The position numbers were made by a program, and so were the translations under genes. A DNA stretch of 64,000 nucleotides from Panax quinquefolius. Its lineage: Eukaryota > Streptophyta > Magnoliopsida > Apiales > Araliaceae. The notes below the pieces were generated by a model. The model searched no databases, was not told the origin of the DNA, and saw only the letters and a program-made list of their open reading frames with translations. Location: contig CM035152.1 in NCBI GenBank assembly GCA_020205615.1, positions 119,200,043 through 119,264,042 of the forward strand, in the 5' to 3' direction. Of the stretch, positions 1 through 11,341 are shown piece after piece (the stretch's first letter is position 1; each line of letters opens with the position of its first letter).

Positions 1-170
1 TATGTAGAGTGAATGCTGAACCAGTTCCCTCTAGGTTGTGTGAAGCCGGGAACCTGCATCATAAAGCAGATCAACATCAGAATCCTTACTCCTCGTCAAT
101 AGGAAAAAAGGAAAAGATCAAAATCCAGCTTGTACCTCATTTGTATGCAAGTAAACTAAGGGGTGTCAAC

Positions 171-420
171 TCAAATCACCCAGAAGCTCTGGGATCGCCA
201 CTTGAATACCTGGAAAATCCCTACAGGGAACATGAGCAGCAGGACCCGGGTCTGCAATAGGTACATCCTCCTCCTCGTCCTCAACATCCGATACCTCAAC
301 CTAGACAAGGCGTATAACCGCCTCTGCCAGACGATGAGGCTGTCTAACTGAACGGGGTCGAGGCACATCAGAAGCCCTCCTCCACACACCTAAAGTGGTC
401 CTGTGGGAACTACTCGGCTA
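171..420 (-). pseudogene. Unassigned minus-strand coding remnant (possible Tat antisense ORF)
   Basis: An open minus-strand frame runs through most of this stretch, with a stop in the middle. Its composition (Arg/Pro-rich, then the acidic block DVEDEEEDVP, then a Pro/Ile-rich end) looks protein-like rather than random. On the minus strand the reading direction is from about 14610 across the A insertion into 1645 and down to 1, so this would be the C-terminal side of a longer antisense product. Antisense ORFs with a plant mobile domain are known from the Tat lineage. No diagnostic motif of that domain is visible here, so the link rests on position only. Confidence 0.2.
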
Positions 421-1489
421 ATCCGGATCCATATATCTGGACAATAAGTCTCCAAATCAGCTCAGAAAGGGTGTGGTAAATTCAAACCTGGAGTTTTTTC
501 AAATGCATTTTATGACTATATGCATGCATGCATTACTTTAACATACGTCTACAGCAGAGTTAAAAATGCATGTCTACCCAATGCCTACATTTTGGGAAAA
601 AAATTCCATAGTCTCCTTTGTAAATAGGACTATCCGCATGTACATAGGCATGACTAGGTGGCCATTCTGTAGTACACCTACCCACAATCATAAATATCAT
701 ATATGGATACATATATAAAAGCCATAATCTGTAAGGGTAGCCTAATTACCATGATTGCTTTGCTTTTTCACCTTAGCTCATTTGTCCTCAAATATGATAA
801 GAAATAGCATAAAAAAGGTGTCAATTTAACAATTTCAAAAGTCAAATTTTTTCACATCATTATGTTCAGCATGGTTAAATACTAACATTTACTATGTTGA
901 ATATTTTTTATCAAGTCATATGACCATGCATATTCACTACTATGTGTTTAGAAGCATTTCATTTGATATTGCGTTTTCTAACGAATAAAAACCGGACAAG
1001 AAGATATGCATACGTTACCAGGGCAGTGTGGAACACTTGTACGACAACAAAATTTGCAGAAAGACTCCCGAACTCAACAGATCTGAAGAAGAGCTCTAGG
1101 ATTTCCTATGCGGTGCAACTTAAAAATGACTTGTGAAAGCCACAGGTGCCTTAAAGGCCACTCATGGCTGGCCATAGGTGTACCTGTGGCTCTTTTGGGT
1201 GGGGCCCACCCCTTCGGTTCAGTCCAGTTTGAGTTGCAAATGAGGTCTTGCAAGCTGAAAAGGCCAAATCAGGAATAAAATTGCTACGCAATTAAGCGGA
1301 ATAGCCTAAAATCCTGGTTTTCAGAGACCCGACTGTAGGTCCACCTGTCACTCATTGGTATTCCCCCAAACCCCAAGTTTACTATATCAATGATCACAAC
1401 AGTTGCAAATTACACTCGGCAATACCTCATGAAGGTCTGATGCCATCAGTTCAGAGTCGTAACTTCAAAACACCTTTCCTCAGCGGAGA

Positions 1490-1612
1490 TTTCATTCGTT
1501 GAGGCACATGTCAACGAAGGTCAAGCAGCCTTGACACTTCCCAGCAAAGATCTCATCCATTGATGCACATGTCAATGAAGGTCAGACAACCTTGACAACC
1601 CAGACTGTTGGC
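1490..1612. repeat. Two-unit tandem repeat (about 60 bp) with covarying palindromes
   Basis: Two diverged copies of a unit of about 60 bp. Each holds a palindrome around the core CACATGT. In the first, the arms are TTCGTTGA and TCAACGAA. In the second, the arms are CATTGA and TCAATG. The differences between copies fall on both arms so that pairing is kept. Each unit also carries a shorter AAGGTCA...CCTTGACA part; in the first, TCAAG pairs with CTTGA. Confidence 0.7.
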
Positions 1613-1640
1613 AGTAACACCGACAAAATAGTGAAAGGAC

Positions 1641-1645
1641 CTGGA
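1641..1645 (+). repeat. Target-site duplication of element A (left)
   Basis: CTGGA directly abuts the first base of the left LTR and is repeated exactly after the right LTR at 14328-14332. A 5-bp duplication is typical of Ty3/gypsy integration, so this fixes both borders of A. Confidence 0.9.
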
Positions 1646-4636
1646 TGTGACGCCCCCAACATAGGTATACATCACCCATCTTGAGTCGCCAAATACATGG
1701 TACAGAATATAAATACAAACTTAATTATACAAACGTCGTGTAATATACGACAAAACATAGCTGAGAGTTTAAACAGGAATATTGTCTTCTAGACAATATC
1801 CACTCTCAAATAGAGTCATCATTACATTTATTGTCACACTATTTTATAGAATAGTGAGGACTACTATAACACACACTCGGACCATCACTCCATTCCCCGA
1901 CTAGTCCCGGCTACATTCTCATTTCCTAAAGAGAACAATGAAAGCAAAAGGGTGAGCTCAACTAGCCCAGTAAAAAATATTATGACTAAGATAATGCATG
2001 ATAAATTATCATTAGCCTTCAACAATGTTAAACTGATAAAATATAATAGACATCACGTTTAACTGCAGCGGAATAAGCAATCCATTAGAAGAGTCAAGTA
2101 GAGCATGATATCTACTATCTTACATAATTTAAAATGTTTTCATCAATTTTTATCATTTGAGACTCGACAATAAATAAACCACATCATCGAATCATCCCTG
2201 CACTACGGGCTAAGGATATTCATTAAATCATCAATGGTTATGACTATACCGAATAATGTCTGGTCATAATCATACTAAAAACTGTACATCACTACACTAT
2301 AGGCCAGTGAGGACTTTTACCACATCATTTATAACATTATAGGTCATGATTTTACCGAATGATCCCTGGTCATAATCATACCAAGTCCATCTATGCACGT
2401 AAGTCAAAGATGACTTTCATCACAATATAAGCATGAGGATGATGACAATGACATAATAACTCAATAAAAACAAGTTCAAGAATAAATTTTAAAGATTTAT
2501 AAGTTAATTTATCCTAAAATCAATTACGTCCAAATTGTCAACATGATCTTTGCTTTGTGGAGTAAAATTCAAGAATGCTTCTCGAGAAGAATATTTCCAT
2601 GAAAAGATCTTTGGATGAAGCACAAATATCCGAGGATATTCTACTAATTTCATGGAGTATAGAAGCCAAAACTTTAACTTATTTGAGTATAATAGAATAT
2701 ATGAAGCGTAAATGGATTTTCTCCGCCATGTGGTAATCCACGTGAGGCAGATCATTTCCATAATTTAATAAGGAATGAATCTGAAGGATCATTCACCATG
2801 CATGCGGTAATCCACATAGGCGAGTTATTCAACGAGAATAATAAAGAATGGAATAACGAAGAATTCACCGGGTATGCGATAGATCCATGCAGACGAGTTA
2901 TTCCAAGCGAATAATAAAGAATGGAACCGAATGTCAAATGCGTAATCCGCACAAACAGGGATATTCAATGAGAATAATAAAGAATGGAACCGGTCATACA
3001 TAATCCGCTTTGAACGGCAGGATGTTCAATGAGAATAATAAAGAATGGAACCGAATTCATACGTAATCCACATGACGGGATGTTCAATGCGAAATAATAA
3101 AGAATGGAATAACAACGAAATTCACGGGCGTGCGATAGGCGACTGCAGACGAGTTATTCAACGAGAATAATAAAGAATGGAAAAACGAAAGAATTTCACC
3201 ATGTATGCGGTACTTAGCATAGACAGAGTTATTCAACATAATAATAAAGAATGGAATAACAATTCTTACAGTATTGAAAGAAAATAACTCTCTTCATGAA
3301 TACGAAAGAATAATACCCTTACCTTAGAAGAAAAGCTGGATCTTGGAATAGTGAGGTAGCGAGACTTCTCTTCTTCTTTCTCTATAATTTCTCTCTAATA
3401 ATTGCTCTATAAAGCTTTAGTGAATTGGTGAGAAATGAAGGAAGAATGAACTTATTTTTATAGGAAAATATAGTTTTGATAATTGCACGTTTTGGGGCTC
3501 AAAATATTACGATATAATACCTTCCTCTTTTCTTTCATTTTTAATTTAGTCTTGCAAGTATTATCAAACTTGCACCACCTCCCCTAATAGTAAATAATGT
3601 GAATCAATAGTTCATCGTCATGAATCGATAGTTATAATCATGTGAAAATCTGAATTATAGTATAGTACCTCCATCTATACCTCTATTTTTAACTTAGTCA
3701 TACAAGTATTATCAATCTTTTTTGAAATCCCCCTAATAGTACAAGAATGTGAATCAATAGTACACACATGTGAACAAATAGTTATAATCATGTGAATTAA
3801 TAGCAATTAATTGCTCATTTATCGATTAATTACATTGATTTAGTCGATAAAACTTCCGGACATCAATTAATATCGAAATAAATGTCGATTTCCACTAACA
3901 CTAATAATTCCAACCAATGGAACTATCAATTTCATCTTTAATCAACACGAACTTATTCATCATTAATATTATAACTCACAATATTTAATAACCGAGTCGT
4001 TCCCGAGGAAGAGGGGGCTTTACGATAAGGATTTCTCCTTATTGGCGCGATTAGATGACCAAACCTCTCCTTGTGAACTTATAGACATTGTAAATATTAT
4101 AATTTAATAATATAAATAACTTTGTCGTCTCAATTATTGATTTAATAATATAACATATTATCACGGATGATCTTTGTGATAATAATCGAATCGATAATAT
4201 GAGAGATATGATCGCGACATTCTTTTGTAGCAATAATTGAGTATAAGCGAGTGACTTCTCACGTAAGCATCGATAACCAATCTGGTGTGCTACTATGCGA
4301 CCACAGCGTATTCTTTATACTTTTACTACTAGGGTAGTTCAGCGGTTTTAACGGTAACACTTCCTCTATTATTTTTATAAAAAGATAATTATTGTCATTT
4401 TCTAACTACGAATAATACTTCCATTGTGGGGTCCACCATGATTGTCTTGTCGTGCGAATATTCCTGTTAAAAGCGAATATTCTCGACCAATCAAATATTA
4501 TATAACCACTTGCTTTACTTTTGCAAAATTTGTAAATATTACCCACAACTATAACATTATATTATATCCACACCATAATATTCAAAAATATATTTTGAGA
4601 AAATTATTCTTTATTCATAAAAGTTGGGGTCTTACA
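1646..4636 (-). repeat. 3' LTR of element A
   Basis: In plus-strand text it begins TGTGACGCCCCCAAC and ends GGGGTCTTACA, the reverse complement of a TGTAAGACCCC...GGGGGCGTCACA LTR. It is 2991 bp. On the minus strand a TATA box (TATAAAAA) lies at 3454-3462, followed by a conserved AAGGTAAGGG (3317-3326), then a tandem array (2745-3270), then a U5 shared with the LTRs of E and E2. Confidence 0.9.
2745..3270 (-). repeat. Minisatellite in the 3' LTR of A, unit about 60 bp
   Basis: Eight or so degenerate units share the core GAATAATAAAGAATGGAA, separated by variable sequence containing a TAATCCRCA-like motif. The array lies downstream of the LTR TATA box, so it would be transcribed as part of R/U5. 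The same array is at 12430-12975 in the other LTR and, reversed, at 31530-31910 in E2. It is missing from the LTRs of E (55168-57799) and H (60984-63707). Confidence 0.8.
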
Positions 4637-6090
4637 ACCTCCCATTCTTATGAAATTTCATCCTCGAAATTAGAATGCGTACACGGTATATCGAAGAGGT
4701 GAGGATATCTTGACTTCATCTCGATTCTAACTCCCGGTCATTTCCTCCACATCGTGGTTTCTCCATGAAAACTTTGACTTGAGGTATAACCTTGGGCGAG
4801 AAGAATATGATCCTTCTTATCCAAGATTTTAATAGGTAACTCTTCATACGTTAAATCTTCCTCTATCTCGTCTAGTTCTAATTCAATAATGTGGTTCGGG
4901 TCTTTCACATATTTACGTAACATAGATATGTTAAAAATGTTATGAACACAAGACATACTTGGCGGTAAGGCGAGTCTATAGGCCACAGTTCCTACTCGAT
5001 CGAGGATTAAAAATGGGCGAATGAATCGAGGATTGAGCTTTCCTCTCTTTCTAAATCTTGTAACTCCTTTCCACGGAGCAACCCGTAACAACACATGATC
5101 TCCAATATTGAATTCCACGTCCTTTTGATGAAGATCAGCATAACTCTTTTGTCGATCTTGTGAGGTTTTTATACGTTATCGGATCGTTTGAATCTTTTCC
5201 ATAGTCATATGTACCAAATTCGGTCCCAACAGCGTTGCTTCACCCACCTCATCCCAACATCTTTGAAGAACGACACTTTCTTCCATCTGGCGCCTCAAAT
5301 GGAGCCGTGCGATACTTGTTTGATAACTATTGTTGTAGGAAAACTCCACGAATGGTAAGAACTTGTCTCAACTTCCCTTGAAGTCGAGGACACGAGTCTT
5401 AATAAATCTTTAAGAGTTTGAATAGTCCTTTCCATTGCCCATCCATTTGAGGATGATATGCGAACTAAATCGTAAATCCATGCCCCGTAGCTTTTTGCAA
5501 ACTAACCCAAAATCTTGAAGTGAATCTTGGGTCTCGATCGAAAACTATGGATCTTGGCATACCATGCAATCTTACGATCTCATTTATGTACATACTAGCA
5601 AGATGTTCAAGTGTATAAGTTTCTCGTATCGGTAAGAAATGAAGCGACTTGGTCGATCTATCAACAATGACCCAAATCGCATCTATGCCTTGAGAAACCT
5701 TGGGAAGACCGATGTGAAATCCATGGTAATGTGCTCCCACTTCCATTCTAGAATTTCAAGTGGTTGCAATGGACCTTTTGGCACTTGATGCTCGCCTTGA
5801 TTCGTTGACAAGTTAGACACCTTGAGATAAACCACTATCTCTCTCTCTCTTATTATTCCACCAAAAATGTATGTAAAAGATCACGATACATTTTGGTACT
5901 CCCGAGATGGATTGCAAATGGTGTGTTGTGCGCCTCCATCATGATTTTATACTTCAAGTCGAGAATCATTAGGAACACAAAGTGCAGGAGTTGACTCGAA
6001 GTATTCCTTCTTCATCGATTCTTGCTTACGAAATAGCACCTTCTTGCACTTTCTTCCTCATCGCGCATCGGCTCGAGTGCATGTAGCTTG
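4637..6090 (-). pseudogene. pol: Integrase with chromodomain-like tail, element A
   Basis: Encodes the 3' part of pol, which joins the cDNA to the host genome. The core is clear at 5465-5746: IVDRSTK carries the first catalytic Asp and VFDRDPRF the second; the HPQ-DG part with the expected Glu lies further 3' in another frame. The C-terminal part at 4738-5118 has GDHVLLRVAPWKGV, RFI-PFLILDRVG, VAYRLALPP and the start of the chromodomain-like region (LPIKILDKKDHI), then shifts frame before the VLWRN-type motif kept in E. The zinc-binding N-terminus lies around 5750-5930 in broken frames. Several 1-bp indels and stops make it non-functional. It abuts the 3' LTR at 4637. Confidence 0.85.
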
Positions 6091-7500
6091 GCGGCTTTTA
6101 ACTTTATCGATTAAAGTCGGTTCCTTTCGTATATTTGCCATCATCACATGGGTCCTGAAGTCTTTAACTCTATTTCCATCCTTTCCAAGTCATACAAAAT
6201 GGGCCTTTCGTTGACAATATTGCACTCGTGCCCGCATATGATCTTCTACTTTCGATCGTCGGCTACTACGTTCGCTTTTCGAGGATGGTATTGGATGGTA
6301 TGATCATAATCTTTCAACAACTCAATCCATCGTCGTTGTTGTCATGTTTGAGTTCCTTTTGAGTGAAGAAATATTTGAGGCTTTTATGATCCGTATAGAT
6401 CTCCACCTTCTCTCCATCTGGTAATGCCTCCAAATCTTAAGCACAAAAACATTTACTTTGCCAACTCTAGATCATGAGTAGGATAATTTCTCTCATATTT
6501 TTTGAGTTTTCACGAGGCATAGGCTAGGACTTTCCCATGTTGAATGAGAACACATCCTAACCCTTTGCCTGAAGCATCACTGTAGATGACAAATCCCTCA
6601 AGAGCGGATGGTATTATCGAGCAGTCTTTGAAATGAGTCTCTCTTGAGTTCTTGAAAACTCTTTTCACATTCCTCGCTCTAATCAAATTTTGTATCTTTT
6701 GAGTCGGTGAGTTAATGGATTAGCGATTAGAAAACCCTTCTACGAATCTCGATAATAACCACTTAAGCTGAAAAAAGCTACGTACTTGATCATTGACTTA
6801 GGTTGCTCCCGACTTTGAATTGCTTGATCTTTGTTTGGTCAGCGGATATTCCATGATTTGATATCACGTGCCCAAGGAATGAAACTTCCTCGAAGCGAAC
6901 TCGCATTTCTTTAACTTGGCATATAAGCTTGTTTTCACGAAGCTTTTGATGTCGACCTCAAGTGTTGTTCATGGTCTTCACGGGTTTTGGAGTATATGAG
7001 GATGTCATCAATAAAGATGACCACAAAGTGATCCAAATATTCCTTGAATACTCGGTTCATCATGTCCATGTCCATGAAGGTAGCGGAGGCATTAGTCGAT
7101 CAAAAGACATGACTAGGAATTCATAATGCTCGTCTGGGAGTTACGAAAGCGATCTTTGGAATGTCATCGGTTTTAATCTTCAAGCGATGATATCCGAACG
7201 AAGATCGATCTTTGAAAAGAATTTGGCTCCTTGCAAGCAGTCAAATAGGTCATCAATGCGAGGCAGCGGTACCTATTTTTGATGGTGACATGATTGACTC
7301 CAGATAATCAATACAAAGTCGCATACTTCCATCTTTCTTCTTCACGAATAGAATAGGAGCACCCCGGAGGCGTCTTAGGACCAGAATGAAACCGATGTCT
7401 AACAATTCATGTAGTTGGGTTTTAACTCCTAAAGTTCAATAGGAGCCATTCGATATGGGGCTTTGGAAATGGGTTTTGTCTTAGGATTCAAGGTCGATAC
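6091..7500 (-). pseudogene. pol: Reverse transcriptase and RNase H, element A
   Basis: Matches the RT-RNase H of E (17060-18664) throughout, but every few dozen bases an indel changes frame, so no long ORF remains. Recognisable pieces are the RNase H/linker part (around 6230-6600), the thumb and connection (6600-6900), and the palm with fragments of the [14 protein letters not shown] motif (around 6990-7040). Many indels relative to E and E2 lie beside CG or CAG/CTG. Non-functional. Confidence 0.8.
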
Positions 7501-8070
7501 AAAATTCAATTTCACGCTCTGGGGTAGGCTAGGAAGTTCTTCGGGAATACGTCGGGAAATTTATTAACAATAGAAATATTATTCCAATCTGACATATTTT
7601 TATTTAAGTCCGTGACATGGGCTAAGAAAGCTTGACATCCATTTTTCAATAAACGAATAGCTTTAGGACTTGATATGATAATGATTGATTTTAGTGGTTT
7701 GGTTGCTTGAATTCGCATAATAGGTTGGTTAGGAATATGAAAGCTAACAACCTTACGAAAATAATCGATTTTAGCATGATGAGTAGTTAACCAATCAATC
7801 CTAAAAATCACATCAAATTCAAGTATTTTCAAGGAAATAAGATCGACGAGTAACGTCTGCGATTCTGGATTTGAATCAAACAAGACTTATAAACCGTGGA
7901 TGTAATGAAGGTTTCTCCCAACGAGTTTCAACGAGATAAGTCAAAGTCTAATTTCTCCGAGTCAAATTTAAGCGTTGGCGCAAGTAAGAGAAATAAAGGA
8001 ATGGGTAGAACGGTATCAAATAAAGTATAAACTTCGCTAGAGTTTATGATTAGTTTACTCGTGATCACCT
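7501..8070 (-). pseudogene. pol: Aspartic protease, element A
   Basis: Retropepsin domain that would process the polyprotein. Minus-strand codons around 7990-8040 give TLFDT at the active site, then a base is missing where the Gly-Ser of DTGS would be, so the active site runs out of frame. The second half is well kept at 7512-7883, with [19 protein letters not shown] standing for the usual VILGIDWL flap region. The 3' end joins the RT start (FPDVFPKNF). Inactive. Confidence 0.8.
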
Positions 8071-9128
8071 CGTTCGGTTCCTCGCTTTTTGGGAGGTTAC
8101 GACAAACTCTCTCCTTGAACTACCGGTTTTGTCTTATGCAGGACACCCTTTGATGCCTCCATCCCAATTTGGACTTGACTTTGGTGCATGACAAAAAATG
8201 GGCTAGGTGACCTTCTTTTCCACAATTGTAACATGCTTTGGAATTTGCATCGTGCAGTTTGGACTGATGTGTCCTTCCCTCCATATTTGTAACATACGAT
8301 GATGGTGGTTTCTCCTTCCTTAACAACAGTCTTTGATCTTGACGTTTTCCATCATTGTTGAATCTCCTCTTCTTGAAATGTCCACTCTTATTGTCATGGC
8401 CATGATTACCACCGAACTGATTACCATTTCTGGCATGTTGATTCCCTCCACGCTTGTTGTCACCGCTTTGATGACTGCTACCACTGGTATTATCGACTTG
8501 CTGACTGCTCTCTCTTGGTTGGGTTGACTCATTATCATGCTCTAATAACTAAGCCCTATTCACAACATTTGAATACAAACACAGTTTATGAGAGATAAGG
8601 TATTAATGTATCTCGGGTTTCAAACCTCTTAAAAACATTCGCGTCATTTTCTCCTCATTATCAACCAAGTGGGACGCAAACCGAGACAACTCGGAAAAAT
8701 TAGCTTCGTACTATGCCACGGTCATATTGTTTTGCTCAAGCTTGATGAACTCTACCTCCTTCATGTGACGAATACTTTCAGGAAAGTACTTATCGTTGAA
8801 CAGTTCTTGGAACTTCTTCCAAGACATCTTGATCTGCGGCCGAGTTGAGTCGCTTCTGATTCCCACCAATGTCTGCCTCTGCTTTCATGATATGAAGGTG
8901 GCAAAGGAAACCTTTTGCTCCTTGGAGCATCCCAAGACATCAAATATCTTGTTGATCTGTTTTATCCACGTCTCCGCCTTAAGTGGTTTTGGCTCTCCAA
9001 AAAACTCCGGTGGTCCCAGCTCCTTGAACTGCTTAGCGGTGACCGTTCGAGAGTTGTCAGTGTTTCCACCTACATTTTGGACAGGAGCTGCCTTCGCCTG
9101 ATGTTGCATGAATTCTATAAAACCTCTG
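8071..9128 (-). pseudogene. gag: Gag, main part, element A
   Basis: Capsid/nucleocapsid region. The Retrotrans_gag domain is at about 8560-9110, with QFKELGPPEFFGEPKPLKA at its N-terminal side (ORF 8885-9109). A zinc knuckle is at 8220-8260 (CYNCGKEGHLAHF, final Cys displaced). Several frameshifts separate the blocks. The domain is cut at 9128 by the solo LTR; the N-terminal codons resume at 11007. The intact plan can be read from E2 at 33130-34250. Confidence 0.85.
9124..9128 (+). repeat. Target-site duplication of solo LTR G1 (left)
   Basis: CTCTG here and ATCTG at 11007-11011 flank the solo LTR and differ at one base. In gag coding sense they are CAGAG and CAGAT, and E2 has a single CAGAG at this point of gag, which confirms a 5-bp duplication. 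Confidence 0.8.
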
Positions 9129-11006
9129 TGTTAGGTTTGTAATATTCATGGACGCAATCAAATTGCATAAAATAAGCAGAAACGTGGAAAAATTAGAGTT
9201 TAAAAATTTTACAAACCATATACCCGGATCTCCCTTTATGCATAATTATTAATTAAACGAAAAGATATGAATAAGAATCATACCCTTGAAGATCCGAGCT
9301 TCCTCGGTGCAAGTTCACCTCCATCCTTTTAAATTCAACTTGAATCCACCAAGTTTGGTTCCTTCCTTTGATCAACGTTAGCCACCCAAGTGTTTGGCCT
9401 CTAGAGGTGATCCACCAAGGAAGAAATAGAATTCAAGAAGATGGGTATTTGGCAAAACCCTAGTTTTTCTATCTCTCATAGAAAAGGCGTACTCTCCCAA
9501 CTATTGGAATTACGTATTCTATGAATACGTCAACAATCAACTCATCCATAATAAGACTCATCTTATTTATAGATGTAGGCAACCCTCCTTAACAATTAAG
9601 AAATTGGGTTTTATTTTAATTAATTAAACTCCTTTAATTAATTAGGCTCCCTAATCTTATTAGGGATAATTAATTAAACTCTTTTAATTAATTTGCCTCC
9701 TAATCCTATTAGGATATTTGAGAGTACTTTTATTAATTAATTCCCAAACTCCTTTAGGAATTAAATAATAATAATTGTAATAATATTAATAAGACTCTCT
9801 TATTAATTTATATTTAATATTTCCAAAATATTAAATAATAAATATTAAGTTATTTAATTTATTCTATCACCATAGATTAAATTAAATATACTTAACTTAT
9901 TATTACGATTATGCCATTAACTTCTTAAATAATTATTCTTCCTTTTATGGTGTGACCCTTTAGGTTCTCCATATTAAACCTAGGTTGTGAATAAATCAAT
10001 TAGAACAATTCTAATCTTATTTAAATAAATAAATTAAACTATTAATTTATTTAAATAAATAATATATATTCTACTGATAGGGATAAGCCTCCTAGCGACC
10101 AACGACTTTCCGGATAATATAGATTTCAACATTAATCATAAAAGAACCTTTGAGTAAATAGTTACTGCATGAATTCAATCCTTCCACCATATAATGTCCC
10201 AATTAAATATAAGACATGGAATTCTTGTCAAGTCTTATTTTATTTAATTATATGTATTTTGACTCTTAAATGCACAACTCCAAATAATGCAAATTAGAAA
10301 CTCCTTTCTAAGTTCATTCTGCCTTGGCCAAGGACTACTTAGTTGTCATTTATCGAATCACATAGGACATTTCTCTTCTTTTACTAGAAGTGGTAGATTC
10401 TTTATTGATCATACATTATCTCCATGTACAATTTATTATACCCAAGCATACCCTTTGATATACCCTAAGGGTCTTAAGGAATAAGTCAAAGTATAACTCA
10501 TCATACACAAGATACTATGATGATCTCAAGTCCAAGGATCACTTGTACTACTATCACTCTGAGAATTCTATTGATGAATAAGTAAAACTCCATTAGGTAT
10601 TCCTTAGCGAGCCACGTTCAGTGAACTTATTCTCCAATAAGCACCTACATACTTGCTTTAGTGTCTCCACACAAATGATCATGAGATCAATCATCCTCAT
10701 CCAATGAGTAAGCAACGTATGTACCAATCTATCCGGATTCACTAATCCCCAATTTAGTAATCCAACGATTGAGAACTATTTTAGTTTTAAGCTTTCTAAG
10801 AATTTAGATCTCATTAGAATGATCATCATCATTATTCTAAAAGCATTTCTTAAAACTATGGGTTTATCACATATTATAAAACAACATCATGTAGATAATT
10901 AAAAGCCTTTAATAAATCAATACTTTTTATTAACAAACGAATAAGATTGTTACAAAGTATATGCTTTATCATCAAACATGATTGGCTTGTATGCATACTA
11001 CTTTCA
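9129..11006 (-). repeat. Solo LTR of family G inserted in gag of A
   Basis: Plus-strand text starts TGTTAGGTTTGTAATATTCATG and ends TAGTATGC-type sequence reversed (ATACTACTTTCA). It is 1878 bp with TG...CA ends and no coding sequence. It is the reverse complement of the G LTR at 57800-59724. A TATA box (TATAAATA on the minus strand) is at 9564-9571. An imperfect 5-bp duplication flanks it. No interior remains, so it is the product of LTR-LTR recombination. Confidence 0.9.
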
Positions 11007-11154
11007 ATCTGAACATCCCATCGTTCATCATTTGATCGTTGTTGTTTACCTGAGGATTATTGTCTTCCTATTGCACATTATCCTGGGTATTAATCTGTGG
11101 TGACTCAATGGTCTCATGTGCTTCATTGCTTATCTTAATATTTTCGGATGCCAT
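11007..11154 (-). pseudogene. gag: Gag N-terminus, element A
   Basis: The minus-strand start codon is at 11152-11154 and opens MASENIKISNEA, matching the MTSENVE start of gag in E2 (33130). One in-frame stop replaces a codon before EDNNPQVNNN. The coding sense runs into the solo LTR at 11006 in the middle of the GMFRGFIQFMQ region. Confidence 0.8.
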
Positions 11155-11327
11155 TTTCAAATACTGCCACAAAACAAGGGTTAATTATCATATCACATAT
11201 TATCCCTATACTCTGATCGACCAATTAAATACCAAATAAACATAGGTAGGTCATACTTGCGAAGGAATTTCCCGTCTCTCCCCTTCTAGTTCTTGTCTCA
11301 CATCTCAGCCAGGGATCATATCCCTAA
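11155..11327 (-). other. 5' untranslated leader of element A
   Basis: Non-coding leader between the primer site and the gag start. It is homologous to 32957-33129 in E2 and to 63870-64000 in H, where it follows almost directly on the other end of the interior. Confidence 0.75.
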
Positions 11328-11339
11328 GCTTTGATACCA
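11328..11339 (-). promoter_or_regulatory. Primer-binding site of element A (tRNA-iMet type)
   Basis: The reverse complement reads TGGTATCAAAGC. Plant initiator-Met tRNA primer sites read TGGTATCAGAGC, so one base differs. It sits two bases from the LTR end, as expected for minus-strand priming. Confidence 0.85.
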
Positions 11340-11341
11340 AC

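Larger units (their letters stand above)
1..1645 (+). other. Internal sequence of Tat-like element F1, left part (unassigned)
   Basis: This stretch continues at 14333-14771 once element A and its target duplication are removed, so it is read here as interior sequence 5' of the F1 LTR. No retroviral domain can be recognised on the plus strand. On the minus strand an open stretch around 171-420 has an acidic run (DEEEDVP) after an Arg-rich part. Tat-lineage elements are known to carry an antisense extra ORF between integrase and the 3' LTR, so this may be such a remnant, but I cannot confirm a domain. 480-1130 is featureless AT-rich sequence. An inverted repeat lies at 1139-1190 (CCACAGGTG ... 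TACCTGTGG). A two-unit tandem repeat at 1490-1612 is listed separately. Confidence 0.4.

Noticed and set aside
8333..8527. Plus-strand hydrophobic ORFs opposite gag (also 22331-22651, 33184-33672)
   Set aside because: They are antisense shadows of the Ser/Asn/His-rich and capsid parts of gag; the hydrophobic look comes from complementary codons.
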